In this document: positions 1-13,491 of the stretch, in pieces
Layout: the number at the start of each line of letters is the position of its first letter
Position numbering within the stretch: the stretch's first letter is position 1
Source: Symbiodinium natans
Taxonomy: Eukaryota > Sar > Dinophyceae > Suessiales > Symbiodiniaceae
NCBI GenBank assembly: GCA_905221605.1
Contig: CAJNDS010001002.1
Coordinates: 180,337-242,336, forward strand
Direction of reading: 5' to 3'
Length of the DNA: 62,000 nucleotides
The notes under the pieces: model-generated
Seen by the model: only the letters and a program-made list of their open reading frames with translations
Told to the model about the DNA's origin: nothing
The model's database searches: none
Position numbers and translations under genes: made by a program

Positions 1-1689
1 CGGTCATCTGGAAGCCTACATACCAAGCAACGCCTTCACAGATCTGGTTTCTGCACAGTGCAAGCGCCGTTCCTACACACGGCCACCAACAGTACATGGC
101 CCATGGCCCGGCAAGCCTCGCATGTCGGGGCCTCCTTCCTCCAAGCCCCCCCCCCCCACCTCAACTGTGCACCAACCTTTCGGGCCCTAACCACAAAACC
201 CTGGCCCCTAAACACCTCCCCCCCCCCTTCCCGCCGCAATGAGCATATATTATACATTTACATGAACATATCATACACGTGCATACATACATATATTATA
301 TATATATATATATATTATATATATATATATAGAGATAGATATGCAGAGAGAGAAGGCGAGGTCTGGCCGTCGCGAAGCCCATCAGCATCAGCACGACGGC
401 CAGGCCGGACTGGGAGACCTACGGCTGATTCGACGTCCATTGACATGGATACCCGCGGGGGTATCGGAAAGTGGAGGGACCCTTGTTGGGGGTTCCGAGA
501 GGCGGATTGCAGTATTTTGGAGGGAGACTAGGGGAACTGCCATTTTGGGAAGTGCCCATGTCCTGAAGCAAGGGTCCGTTACAGGTACCGTTTGGCTTTG
601 AACCTCTGCCCCATCTAACCCGGCACCCGAGTTCTTGTCACGTCACCCCCCTTGGAGTTCCTGTGTGGGATCACAAATGTCCAACATATGGGAGGTTCTC
701 TCAATTCCGGTCACTGTTTTGATCCGATTATCATACGGGGCCTTGCGTATGGGGTACCCGAGAAGGGCCATCTTTGCCGGTCCCTGTCCTGTAATTAGAG
801 GAGCTGACTCTACAATGAGGGAACCCTAAATGGATAGCGGGAAGAAAAAAGGAAGATACTCTGATGCGGGTTTAGGGTTTAAGGTATTCTTTAGGTTTCC
901 TTGATGCCCCGTAGAAAAACAAATCTCTTAAACTCTACCCAATACTTTGGGTAGTAGCAAGGGATTGCCCCAATTGTCTTTGGCGGGGGGGACGGGCGAG
1001 GGCTCGTGTTCCTGAGCCCGACATCGACAAGGTACCTTATAAGGGCACCCCCATAATTTAAGCCTCCTTTGAGCCAACCCTGAAACTCAAAAGATATCGG
1101 CCCTTGCGCGCTATAGCGAGGGGGTCACTGGGTCCATGTTTCAAAGGTCGGGGTCACCAAGTCTGAACAAGAGCACCTTGAGGAAGACCATAAAGGTCAC
1201 GGCCAGCGCTTCGGAGTGCCGCGCGACTTTGCAGACGCGCATCACGCGGAAGACGCGGACCTTCGCAGATTCTCAGATATGGTGCTAGACCGAGCTATGC
1301 CGCGGCTCGGCGCCCAGCCATGCGCACAACCCGCACCATGCGCAGGGATCGCATGGATCTGGTGGCCTGCAGGGCTCCAGAAAGCATGGAACTGAGTGGA
1401 TTGAAGGGGGTTCGGAAGGGGTTCTGAAGTCGGGTCTCCGATCTCCCTCTTGCCCATCGCTTTGAGGGCAACAAACAATTTGTGCTTTTCGCAGCTGACC
1501 AAACCGAACATCCGCAACGGCCGTAAGAGCACCCTTGATAACCCTGACTTCGAACGAGCCTGGCCAATGTGGGCAAAGGAGTGGTTTTGGTGTGCATCCT
1601 GGCGGAGCATGACGCCAAGGAGGCTCAAGTACCTGATGTCTCGGCGCCCCAGAAAGAGCATAGGAATTTCGGAATACCAACATTCGAGT
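1..1689. other. Non-coding flank
   Basis: Apart from the (TA)n tract at 275-335 I see no supported gene. Open frames here are short and without recognisable motifs. Confidence 0.5.
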
Positions 1690-1951
1690 GCACACGGGGG
1701 AGCACCCCGGAAAGACAGCCAGGAAGTCGATGATGTTGAAACCATTTGTTGCGAATCTGAGCAACAGGCATGTCTTCGGGGATTGGCCTCTCAAGGTCTT
1801 CGGAAGAAACTACCCGAATCTGCCCGGCCCGAGCTTCCGAAGAGTAAACCACACCATCTCGCTGAAACTTGGGCATTCGCTCGGCGATGCTGTCGCAGGC
1901 GTAAAGCCTCAAAGCGAACTCGGCCGTGAAGAGGGCCGTGAAGCACATCTG
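1690..1951 (-). pseudogene. Voltage-gated ion channel fragment (S2-S3), frameshifted
   Basis: Reading the minus strand from an ATG at 1948 preceded by CAG, the sequence gives CFTALFTAEFALRLYACDS, typical of the S2 segment of Ion_trans channels (known FTxExxLR pattern). About 50 residues later another frame gives NGFNIIDFLAVFP, the usual start of S3 (NIIDFxAVxP). The two are one base out of register near 1745. The rest of the channel is not recognisable. I read it as a broken gene copy; an exon with an unusual intron is the alternative. Confidence 0.5.
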
Positions 1952-3836
1952 CCGACAAGGCGCTAGGGCCGCTAGGGACAGGGGCCATTTCTGCCAAGCT
2001 CAGCCAGGAAAGCGTTCCAGAACAGGCTTCTTTTGAAGTTGCCAGCATGGTTTGCTTCCTGTAAACCTGGCTCGAGACTGATGCGTTTTTCCCACCCCGT
2101 CAAGCTCTCAGCGAAGAATTGCATCATGCACCTTGTATCCCGAAGCTAGCCATATCCTGCTGCACTGGATGTCCATAAAGGTTGAGGGTCTGGGTCTGCA
2201 ACTAGCCAAAAACTCAGCATTAAATTACTCAAGCCGCGCTGCAGTACAAGCAAGTGCGCAAAGGTTGCAGCCATGATTTTAGCCGCCAAGCTGTGCAATA
2301 CTGAGCCCGGCTGCTTGATCCGAAGACACCTACAATGAATGGACCTACAACACATCCGACAGTCCGGTATCCTGCATTGACGAGGCCTCGGCAGGCAGAA
2401 AGACGGGGCTTCCCGACACTTCCGGGACCTCCGTGGTGCAGCGTCACCAGGTTTTCACTGCTTCTGTGGCAGCTGGTCCTGCTACATGTGAGTCGCATCA
2501 AGGCCTGGACTGGTCCTTTCAAGATGAAGTTCACAACACTCCGGGTGCTACAACCGCGGCCAACACCCACCGCGAGCCCTAACCGCTTTAGGGATCGGGA
2601 GCGCAGGGCCATTGCTCTGTTACTGTTGCGACACCTCGGTGTGATTCTGATGCCCCTGGAGCGGAACCACCCCTTAGAGCCTTATAGGGTTCAGGTTTCA
2701 GGGTTTCGAGTTAGGGCATTCTGTCGAGCCAGGGACGGTCTCGATGATGACACAGAAGGTGCTGACCTGAGATGTTGGGATCTTCAAATGCGGCACCGAT
2801 GCCGTAAAACAGATGCACGCGAAGTTCGTTTTGCGGATCTCTCGCTGTAGTTCCAGCGGCTTTGTGTTATGCCAGTCGGGTACTGCTGCATCCGCAAACG
2901 AAGAAGATGCTCAATGTAATCTTGGATTCTTGAGGTCCTTACACCCCCAGCCGAAACCCCAAGCCCTTTTTCAAATGAGACCTTCATGAGGCCGCCACCA
3001 AAATCACCAGCATGATGAAATAATGGAACACCTGCATCTAACGAGCGAAGCGGCGCAGGTGAAGAAAGGGACGATCCACGCTGTCTTGTGCCAGAACCTC
3101 CCTAAACCCCTAAATCAAAACCCTAAAGCCCTGAAACCCCTGAACCTGAGCCATCCCCCTAAACCCTAAGCCCTCACGCCTCACGCCATGAGCCCTGTTA
3201 CCCTGGGCACCTGCGCAACAGCACCAGAGTCTGGGTTCTCCATAAGATCCCGGACGCGTTCTTTGCACTGGGCGCAAGGCTGCAGGGCTTTCGGGTCGGG
3301 GTCCTGGGGTGTTGGGCTTCAGGGTTTGGGATTCTTGGGCAATTAGAGAAGGTATTGGCAGTCAAAAAACTGCAGCACAGAGCTTAAGCTTGTGAGAGTG
3401 GCTATAGGGGTTCTGAAGTGACGGTCCTGTCATCATGTCATGATTACAAAGTAAGGTGTCATCTTTTATTGGCGTCCATACTGACTGGCACATCAGCAGC
3501 ACTGCGCACGCACGGGTGCCCGGAAAGAAGGATCCTAAGCAAGGCCTGAGCCAACTTGTTCCAGCCCAAGCAGGGTGGGTGGCATTCGGGAGCCTATGCC
3601 CTCTAGAGACTCTTCAAGACATGTTGTATTTTGCCGCCCCTCCACTGGGATTAAGCGGCCTTAAGGGTTGAAGTGCACCTGTACCAGCACTTCGTAAAGC
3701 ATAAAACATGTTCTGCACGTCGAGGTCTGCACCGTCGCTGGAACCACTTCCTGCATCATGGCATGTTTCTTGGCGTTGGGAACTTCACTGGCGGTTGGTT
3801 GTCTCGTGTGTTGGCAGTCGTTGGACAGGAAGTGTC

Positions 3837-3855
3837 GGGGGGGGGGGGGGGGGGG
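3837..3855 (+). repeat. G19 homopolymer
   Basis: Uninterrupted G run. Confidence 0.9.
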
Positions 3856-4829
3856 ATGGGGCAATTGCGTATTGGAACGAACGTGTGCCATTCAGTAGAG
3901 AGAGACCTAAAAACATTACATACTGCCATCCAGAGACATCGTTTTTAGGGGTTTGGGTTCATGTAGCGCTGTTTCAGTTCATCTTCAAATACGTTACACA
4001 TAACTTTTCACATACTATACATACACTATCATACACTATCATTGTATCATCAGCGTCTCAACAAAGAACGTGATGCTGCGTCCTGCTCTGGGATCGTCAC
4101 GGCGGACTCCTCCGGGCTGTGAACTTGCTGAATCCAAGCTGTTGTAGTTCTGTATGTACGCATGTGCATTTTTGTTTGGATAGTTGCAAGTTAGAAGGCA
4201 CATGCTGGGGGCTGCGCCTCTCAACCCTCCAGCCCTACAAAGCCTTAAAATCTAAACCCATGGCTGCCTGAACGTAAACACCCCCAAAACCGAGTCTTGC
4301 CCTTCGTAGCCGGGACTTATCAAACACAACTCTGGTCCTACTCGAGCCCAAGCCTATGACTGGGTTCCTGCTTGGGTTTTCAGGGTTCAGAACCATTGGG
4401 TTGAGGGTATGGGAAGAACTCCACCTTCATTCGAGGTCCTCGGTCAGAAACTGCTGGCGAGAGCGGCGAGGTTCGCCGGGTACTTGCTGGTACCTCCATG
4501 CCCCCAACCCACTGCCAGGTTTTGGGGGGGCTAGGGCTTGAGCATCTTCATGGGTAGTGTAGTAGTGCCCATAAACCGCGATGGCATTGGGCCTAAGGGA
4601 TTCAGGATCCGATCGCGCCCAGGGCCTAAGGGTACCCAGAAATGGCCTGATAGTAGCACAGAGCACGCATTGGGAGTTCTAGTTTCTAGATAGTCCCAGG
4701 AATCTGGGATCTTAGGTAAAGAGATGGACAAGCTGACAAGGTCTGACTGCAAGGCAGGATGCGATACATGCTGCACGGACATCTTCCGCGGCGTGAAGCG
4801 GCCAAGCTGCCCTCTTTGTGGCACTACCC

Positions 4830-4894
4830 GAAACCTTAAACCCTAAAACCCTAAAACCCTAAACCCTTAACCCTGAACCCTAAAACCTTAAACC
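4830..4894 (+). repeat. Telomere-like CCCTAAA/CCCTAAAA run
   Basis: Seven or more imperfect units (CCTTAAA, CCCTAAAA, CCCTGAA). Confidence 0.85.
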
Positions 4895-6763
4895 TCCCGG
4901 GCGAGTTCTGGAACGCTTGTTGCTCTGTGCGTGGAGGTGTGCTGAAGGGTTCCTTCAAGTTGTGCACATCATGGTCTGCAGCTTCCTTCGACACCGTACT
5001 CCGCCCCTCTACCCTAAGCCGATCCGTACATCCGAAGCCTTAACCACTACGACCCTTGACTACTCAATCCTAAATCCGAAAACCCGAAACCCATGAATCT
5101 AGTGATTGAATCGGCTTCGGCAGGCTGATGCCGGCTTGGGCCGGCTGGAAAGGAACGAGCTGGCAGGCTGGCCTCTTTTAAACTCTATACCACCAGCACC
5201 CAGGGCTTGTAGGGCTTGTTTGGTGTATCAGGCTTACGATGTTCGCAGCATGCCCCTCAACCCCGCGCTCGCTGGTCCTGCTGCGCTACCGCTGTTAGAC
5301 ATGCCCTGCCTAAACATCAAGTATGTTGGCCCATCGGCTGCAACGGCAACATCCGTTTCAACTTTCATGTGTGCGCTCAAGAAGGCCATGTCTCTACACC
5401 CTGTGCCCAGCTTGGGCTGAAAGGCAACCCATCGTCTGTTGTTCAAAAATGCGCGATACAGAGCTGGATCAAGTGCAACGAGGACTTCCGAAAGGAGCCC
5501 CAGTGTCTCGCGTCGCCTCTTTTTCCTGCCAGTCAGGTTCGATAGCCAGCTTCGGCCTTGGATGGTGCAGGGCAGCAGGGCTAGGGTACAGGTGCAGCAA
5601 ACCAGGGACTAGGGTTTAGAGTTGAAACTTTGGTGTTAGCCCTATGCTTGTAAGGTTTCGAGTCTAAAGCTTTATGAAGGTTTCGCGGCGTGGGCCATGG
5701 TGTGCCAGACATCGATTCCTCGATAGCCAAAACCTGAACGCAGAAACGCCTCAAAACCCCCAATGCCAATGCACCAACAAAAAACTAAATTTCCCTTTCC
5801 AGGGCTTCCAGGGAGCCAGGGCATGCTCCACCTGCTTCTTTGCGACGCCTTTCAGGAACTCCAGGGACCGGGCGATGAAGGCCTGATGCACAAGGCTGGC
5901 CTTGGCAAAGGCCTGCTCATAGACGGTTACACACAAAGTATATGCTAGTATATAACTGTTTACGCATCAAAGCAATAGTAGCAGCAGCCGGAACAGTAAT
6001 CTTAACATAAAACTAACCTCAAATGCATATATATATATATTGTGTTCTTTAACGGTTATTTTCTGAATGCTGTATTCTAGGTTGTTTAGAACTTGCAGTG
6101 AAGTGAGAGACAGATGGTATCTGCAATTATCTGCAGCTGTTGTAGCTGCTGGTCTTTTCCGACGGGGCACGGCTGTGCTTGGCGATTCCGCCAGCGCCTG
6201 ACAGTGCAGCGTGCGTGGGCAACGTCTTCCGGAGTGTACGAAGCCAAGATGCCAGCATGGGGCCCCATTGACAGTCGAGACTAGATGTCAGCACCGTTGT
6301 AACATACATGTGACAGAAACAAATCATCTGATAGTATACTATGCCATACAGTAGCATGTTCTGTACGCTTCTACTGTAGTGTATTGTACTCTACTGTGCT
6401 ATATGTACATAGATGTATGCGCACTCGGAGATGACGGCTTCAACCCCGTTATCACCTGAACCATGCCCCACAGCCCCAGAACCAGCCTAGACAACTCGCA
6501 AACCAAATGTGTGTATACATAAATACGTAATTATGTGTAAATGTACATGGAAATGTATATGTATATGTATACGTATATGTATATGTATGTGGTTGTGCCC
6601 CGGCTTGCGTGATGTGGCTGTGGGTTGGTTGGATTTAGGGCGTTGGGTTGTTTTAGGTTTTAGACCTTACGGCTTTTCGGGTTCAGGGTTGTTGGGTTGC
6701 GGGTTGAAGGTTTTGGTTGTAGGTGGGGCTTAGGTTTCCGGTCTAGTTGGGGTTGGGGTGGGG

Positions 6764-6765
<2 letters not shown>

Positions 6766-6803
<38 letters not shown>
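6766..6803 (+). repeat. G38 homopolymer
   Basis: Thirty-eight consecutive G, preceded by GGGGTTGGGGTGGGGTT. Confidence 0.9.
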
Positions 6804-6804
<1 letters not shown>

Positions 6805-7596
6805 ACTCTCAGCGCACAACCATGATTTTGTTTCTACGTAGCGCGTTTTGTATGCTACACAAACTTGTATTCGATGGTGCAGAAAAAGTTGTATCATCAT
6901 AGATCATTCATATTTGCTTTCCATACAGTATTCTTACAATACATTACCTTTTAACATGTTCCGCTCAAGGTTATGTAAAGCCATAACCAGTCATTCTGGA
7001 AATCCCCCCTTTCTAAGGGGGTGCATACAGTTACAAGCTACTGCAGGCACAGCCTAAGCCCGGCATTATCCTAAATCCCCTACACCATCCTTGAGCCCGT
7101 GCCTGCCGAAGGCTCAGCAGCTCCGGGCCGGGTATGGGGGAGCAGAGGTCCTCTGCCCGTCCATTGAGCATCCAAGTTTAGGAGCGACGGGCGTTTGATG
7201 TGGGGGCTTCTGGGCTTTTAGGTGCCTTTGGGGGGAGAGTTATGAGTCTTTAAAGGGTCTTCGGGTCGTTCAGGGCTTTTGCGGTTTCTATTTTGGAGCT
7301 TGGGGTGTTGTAGGGAGGAACTGGCATGTGGCTCGAGGGCTTCTGACGCTCCGCTGCAGTGCCTTGGAGCCACGGATGTGATTCAGACCCACCCCGCGGC
7401 AAACGTTGACGGCTGCCAGCCGCAAGTCGGCGGCCATCCTCTTGTGGTAGCCTCTGAGAGGTGCTCAGATGGGTCCACCGTGGGGCGCTGCTGTTTTTGT
7501 AACAATACTCTTGAATATCCATAATCATATTAATTGTAAGGGTAATTCTTATAGCAATAACTAGTACACTAATATAAACACATAAACAAGTATATA

Positions 7597-7662
7597 TGTA
7601 CACACATATATATATATATATATGTATATATGTATACATATATAGATAATCTAAACAAATAA

Positions 7663-7693
<31 letters not shown>
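7597..7693 (+). repeat. (TA)n microsatellite
   Basis: TA and TATG units over about 100 bp; a similar tract lies at 275-335. Confidence 0.9.
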
Positions 7694-9337
7694 GAAAATA
7701 CATACATATACAGAGACTGTATTGAGATCTGGTATTGGCACTTGCTCGTCCAGGCCACAGCCCCGTCCATGGAGCAGCGCGCGTGGCATCGGCAGGGGAG
7801 GCACCTCCCTGGAACCTCAAAGACTCGTAGGTCGGGGGGTGGTGGGAGGGGGGGGTGGGGGGAATTTTCAAGGCCGGAAAAGTCATTTTGGAGCTTTCCG
7901 CTTGCTCGCGACTGCTTTGAGGCTGAATGCAACTCGGGGGCTGGTGACGTAGAGCTGGCTGTGGAAAAGCCCCGGGTTGCCTTTGCGGTTTAGAGTTTGG
8001 GTTTCTGGGGGTTCGGGCTTAGGTTCTATTGGGTTTGGGGCTGAGGGGACAGCATCATGTTGAGCGAGTCAGTAAGGTTCAGAACTCGCTTTGTTTCGGG
8101 ATGGGTGTCTGGCAGGATGGCGATCAGATGATAGAGCCAACTCAACTGGTAACCTCATCTGCAGTAACTTCACCCACCAGCCCCGAGAGGTCTTGAGCCA
8201 AATCTGCTCCAAGCCCGAAACCGCCGAAGCCCGAACCTTTTCTTCCGAATCCATGAACATGGCACACTGGTCGTGGTCAACCTCCGGTGCCGACTCCTCG
8301 AAGCCTGGCTCAGGTTGCAGAAAGGCTGCAGGGGAGTTCATAGGGGGGGCGTTGCCAAAATTAGCGGTACCCTTTTTGGGGGGGCTCAAGGGGATTCTAT
8401 ATCTTTGGGGGTATAAAAGGGGAAGGACTGTGTTCACCAGCCCTGATTAGTTTGTGCGCTTGACTAGAAACCGACTTCAGTTCGGTGTAGGGTTGTGGGT
8501 TTGTAGCTATGACCCTGAACCGCTACCCCTCAGACTTAAAGTATCCTAAAGTCTCGCGCCTTCAGCTAAGAAGTCCCAGCGGCACAGCGTCAAGGGATGA
8601 ATCTCCTGCTGCGGGGTGTTTTGCACATTCCAACCCGCAGAACACAATCAGCCATAGTCAAACCTGATTCGGGATCAGCTACGACGACGTCTCCCATGCG
8701 AAAGATACAGCAACCTTGGGAATTCAATTGCTCGACTATCTCGACTATAGTTTTAGCAACACAGCCATGCAGAGCAATGCTGCACCAGGTAGTGCACCAG
8801 GGATGTAAGACACACCCTTGGTCGGTCATTCCTAGCCCGCGCGTTCCAGACCACGAGCGTGCAACAATGTGCTAACAGTGCAACATTAACCTCGAACACG
8901 CGGGAACCTGGTGGGCCCGGAAGGCTTGGGCCACCTGAACCCCTTGCTTGGACGTCTGTTGCCTGCGTGGCACGCAGCTGCGCTGTGGCAGGGCGCAGGA
9001 CTTCCTGGCGGCGGTTGTTTTTGATTTTGGGTTTGGGGCTTGGGATGTGGGGCTCTTCGCCAGCTGCAGGGTGGGGTCAGGGTGAGGCTTAGGGCTTAGG
9101 GCCAGTTTGGGGCTTGAGGTGAAAGGCAGCGGGTCTACAAGGTCGGCTGAGAGCTTTAATGGGGCTTCAGACCCCCAAAACCCAAACTTACGCCTGAGCC
9201 CTCCGTGTCCCCGCCTGACGGGGTACCTGGATGAGCTCGGGTGGCGAGGTCAGGAAGCACATCCTTGGCTTCTTCGGGAGTTTAAGGGCTTGAAGGTCTT
9301 TTGGGGCTTAGGAGCCTTGATTTTTATCGTTTTGTAC

Positions 9338-9342
9338 TTTTT

Positions 9343-9382
<40 letters not shown>
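9338..9382 (+). repeat. T15-G30 compound homopolymer
   Basis: A T run meets a G run with no spacer. The reverse-complement arrangement (C18-A12) occurs at 13462-13491. Confidence 0.9.
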
Positions 9383-9384
<2 letters not shown>

Positions 9385-9984
9385 TGGCACAATGAAATAT
9401 CAATCTTTTCGGTGGGGCGCAGGGCGGGAAGGAGGGGGGGGGGGGGGGTGTTTGGAGCTTCGGGGTTTGAGGGCTTTTGGCTGAGGGTTCTGCCTGGATT
9501 TCGGGGTCGAATTAGCGCTGACACCTCGTGTTGCTTACGAGTTCCATGTTGGCAAGTGGGGCTCATGATGGTTGGAGCCTTTACAGACACCATCTACATC
9601 CTTGCTGACGCTTCCTGGGTCCTCAACCCACGCGAACTCCCTAGCAATAAAAAGTGCAGCCATCTTAGCAATAGCTGACAATAGTAAAAGTGATGATAGT
9701 ACTGACTATGCTGGTAACAGACATATAGCGTTGAAGAAACATAGCCAAAGTACTCAAAGCAATCATACCGCAACAAGCCTGATGCTCGTACTAGCCGTAC
9801 TGATACGAAGAATCGTAGCACATGTAGTAAAGGTTAAAACAAAGAAACGATACCAACCCCCCAGTCCCGCAACAAGGCGCTCCACCAAGCGATTACCGGC
9901 ATCTTCGACGACATCAGAGCACCAGCAGGCATGCATCGGCATCCAGGAGCTGAAGACCTCAGATGTTGGGCTACAGCATTAAGG

Positions 9985-10037
9985 GGGTTTAGGGTTTAGA
10001 GTTTAGGGTTTAGGGTTTAGGGCTTAGGGTTTAGGAT
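9985..10037 (+). repeat. Telomere-like TTTAGGG run
   Basis: About seven units of TTTAGGG with single changes, opposite in strand to the run at 4830. Confidence 0.85.
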
Positions 10038-11420
10038 TTCGAGTTGAGGCTTCGGGGTTTGGGGTCTCTAAGCAACCTGGTTGGCACATGGCCACCCTTG
10101 TGAGTCTCGGTGCTTGAACCCAGGACCCTTGCAGGTCCTGGCCGAACAAAATCCTGTGCCCCGAAACTTTTAAAGACACCCGTGCTCGGAGAGACCAATA
10201 CTTCTAAACCAAGGAACATCCTGTAGAAGGACCCCCGGCCCGTACGCCAAGAGCCCTAAGCACCCCCAAGCCTTAAGCCCCACCCCTAAACTGAACCCTA
10301 AACCCTAAACCGCAAAACCCCTAAGCTCCCAAAGGCCCTATCATGCCCTACGATGCCCTGCCATGCAGCATATTCATTCTGTATAAGAACTCAAAAACCC
10401 TTAGGGCCGCGGGGCGAAGAGCGGCGCCTCCGCCGCGAAGCGCCGCACCGCGGCGCGGCGGTCGAGTCGCAGTGGCCGCAGCTCCGAGGGCGCCTCGGCT
10501 TGTTGGCTTCTGATAGGGGCGTTTATTAGGGGCTTTTGAGAGCTTTTGGGCTGGTGTTTCTGTTGGTGGGCTGAGGGTTCTTTGAGGGCTTTTGGGGTTC
10601 TTGGGGTTTCAGGTTTAGGACCTTACGCCCCACAAAGCCCAGGTTGTTGGAGCCCTGAGGGTTGATAACGGTTTGGGCTTTGTAGGGCTTTGGGGCTTCC
10701 CCACGTGCCCATTGCGTGGCCTGGCCTCAGCAATGCGGTTCTGGCGGAGGTCCTGGTGCAGAACGACACACTGATTGCACTTTGCTCGCAGACGTCTAAA
10801 ACATGAAACTTGCTGGCATCATGACGTGCAACTTGCCTCATCATTGGCGCTGTCAGTGGTGACGACCTGTCGTCTGCAACTCACAATGTGTGGAGGTCAA
10901 AGCTCCCTACAACCTATGCCCTAAGCGCAAAACCCTCTGAAAATCCTGGCCGTGATCTCGAAGTCGTCCCAAGGCAAGCTCAGCGGGGACCCCTGGGCGG
11001 ACACATGTTCTTTCACAGCGCTTTTCCAGGGTTCAGGTGTTGGGTTCTCAGGCTCTGCAAGGTTGCTCTCGCACGCGGGATCACTGTACGATCTTCAGGG
11101 AGGATCGTAGCTAAGGATAGGACTCCAGTCTCAGAGCCATCTCCACGATTAACCCGAAACCCTGCCTTCTCTATGTCGGGTGTGACGCCAAGCACAGCCT
11201 GAGATTCGTGATGCAGCCGATCTGATGAAGATCTTTGTCCCCGGTATGTCGATGATGGCTTCAGACTGAACCCGGGTAAACCCTAAAATGAACCCGAAAC
11301 CCCTAAACCCCATGTAAACTGTTTTTGCTAGCAAAGAACCCCGAAACACTTTGCTGATAGGGAACCGCCAGATGAAGGACCAGAGAGGCCTCGACCAGGG
11401 CGTCACCTGCAGGTTTTCCA

Positions 11421-11578
11421 GTGGGTTTAGGGTTTATACGGGTGTAGGGCTAACAAGGGTATAGGGATTTAAGGGTGCTGCCTAGGGTTTGGGGTTTATA
11501 TGGGTATAGGGGTTGAAGGGTTTAAGGGTTTAGGGGTTTCGGGGTTCAGGGATTTAGGGGCTAGGGGGTTTGGAGTTG
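11421..11578 (+). repeat. Degenerate TTTAGGG/TATAGGG region
   Basis: Many GGGTTTAGGG, GGGTATAGGG and GGGTTTAAGGG units with substitutions over 150 bp; no coding signal. Confidence 0.7.
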
Positions 11579-13461
11579 AAACAAGAGCCTACTTTGCCTA
11601 ATGGGGTTACAAGGGGGCAAAGAAACCACTGGGGGTACCATGTGCTACACGGTGCAGAGCGTTGGGCGGGTGGTTGTCGAAATTGTGGTCCCTCATAATC
11701 CGGCCCCCTTGAATTTGCTCATATTTGGGGTACCCCTCAAAAAGAGGATCAACATTCGGAGAACCTAATTTATTTGCGCAAGTTGTGCGGCCCATCAACA
11801 TTAATATATTGTCACAGCCCCTTGATAATCATGTCTTGCATTAATGTAGCGCGCCGCTTGGCTGCAATGTTCGAGGGTACATCAGCCACGCAAAACCCTT
11901 CAAGCGCCTGAGCCGATGCCGAGGAAAATCAAGCGTGGATGACCCTGGACGAAAGCTTGGGATGCTCTGCTGGACACACAAGGCACTCGCAACTGGAGAT
12001 CCGACTTTGAGTCATCTCTCAAACATATGTTTAATACGTACCGGCACACTTGGACTTCCCAGGCTTCCTGGGCCTTCCGGCACTACAACGGTTCTCAACT
12101 CGTGCCGTGGGAACGAACTCGGCCCTTCTCCTTGGACCGCCTCGACTGAAATTAAGAAAAATAGCGTTGGTGATCATTTTACGCCCAATGGAGTCACGGA
12201 ATGTGCAATGTCTGTATCGGAAGATGATCCGGAGACTTTGACCTTATGGCCACATTGACATGCCGAGGTAGAAGCCCAGAGATCTCCAGTAGGAGCTACA
12301 CTGCCTCTTCCCAAAAGCACCATGGGCTCCATGCACACATTTCCCACACCCGTACCTGTACAAAAACTAAACCGAAACCCTCCCCTCTGACCAAGCACCG
12401 TGAACTAAAGCCTCAGCCAGAGCTTGAAGTTAAGGCCCATAAATGCCAAAACAGCACCAACGCACAAGCGCAAACACAGTATCTGTGACACACGGCAAGT
12501 GTGCAGAAACACCTTCCTTGGCACGCAGGCGCCGTGCCGCGCCCAGCACGCGCCACGCCAAGGTGGCGCAGAGCTCCTCCGGCTCAGGCCCAGAGAAAGC
12601 TCTGTCAACACAGGGGCCTCTCTTTTGGGGTGGTTTAGACATACTCTATGGGGATTGTAGGGCCTAGGGCATAGGGATTTTGCGGGAGTAATGCTGGTAC
12701 TTGTATCGACTCCTGACTTGCCCATGGCCCTGCTGCCGAACGTGTCGCAGCGGGAGCGCACGTTGCGTGAGGGCTTCTGAAAGCTTCGCATTGCTTCGAC
12801 AAGGCTTCCGCATCATAAACAATTGCCAATGTTGTCCCCCTTGTAATCCCTACAGAATTGCCCCCCCCCCCCCCACAGTTGGTGGCAGCGGGGGCAGAAT
12901 GAATGCAAAGTCAACCAGCGCCAGGCTCTAGGACTCTAGGTGCCCAGTCCAGCGTGGGGAGCTCTGTCACGTGCCCTTGTGGCCTCAAGGGGAGCAGGCT
13001 CAAACCCTAAACCCTCAAACCTCAGCCCAAGCCAGACCCTGAGCCCTACTGAAGTTACTGGGTCCTGAGCTGAATCGCAAAGGGTCGACACTGTACTCAC
13101 AAGTCAAAAGTAGGGGCGCGTATCCTGCAGCCTCCCCTTCTGCAAGCACCACGTGCATGATGACTTCTGGCTGTTCAACTAATCCCAATTCGCCTGAACT
13201 CTCACTGCCAGCACACCACCACTTCCACAACCCAAAATATCACACGCCGAATTCACATAAACACTAGAAACACAGAAGCCTCAAGAGGACCGCTCAAAAT
13301 TCAGCACTTCATAAGATTTGCTTGGATGATTGAACAAAGGGTTTGGGAGCTTAGGGGTAAAGCCCATATACACCAAGCAACCCTTAGATTAGCCCTTAAC
13401 TTAGGCAAAAGGGTCTTGGGTTTAGGGCTTCAGGGGGAATCTGGGTCTTTCCTAAAACCCT

Positions 13462-13491
13462 CCCCCCCCCCCCCCCCCCAAAAAAAAAAAA
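13462..13491 (+). repeat. C18-A12 compound homopolymer
   Basis: Equivalent to T12-G18 on the other strand. Confidence 0.9.

Noticed and set aside
8192-8204. Minus-strand GATTTGGCTCAAG, resembling the spliced-leader end
   Set aside because: Only 11 contiguous bases match, with no adjacent coding frame; could be chance in 62 kb.
8373-8391. TTTTTGGGGGGGCTCAAGG, leader-like with extra G
   Set aside because: The match needs a multi-base insertion and no gene follows.
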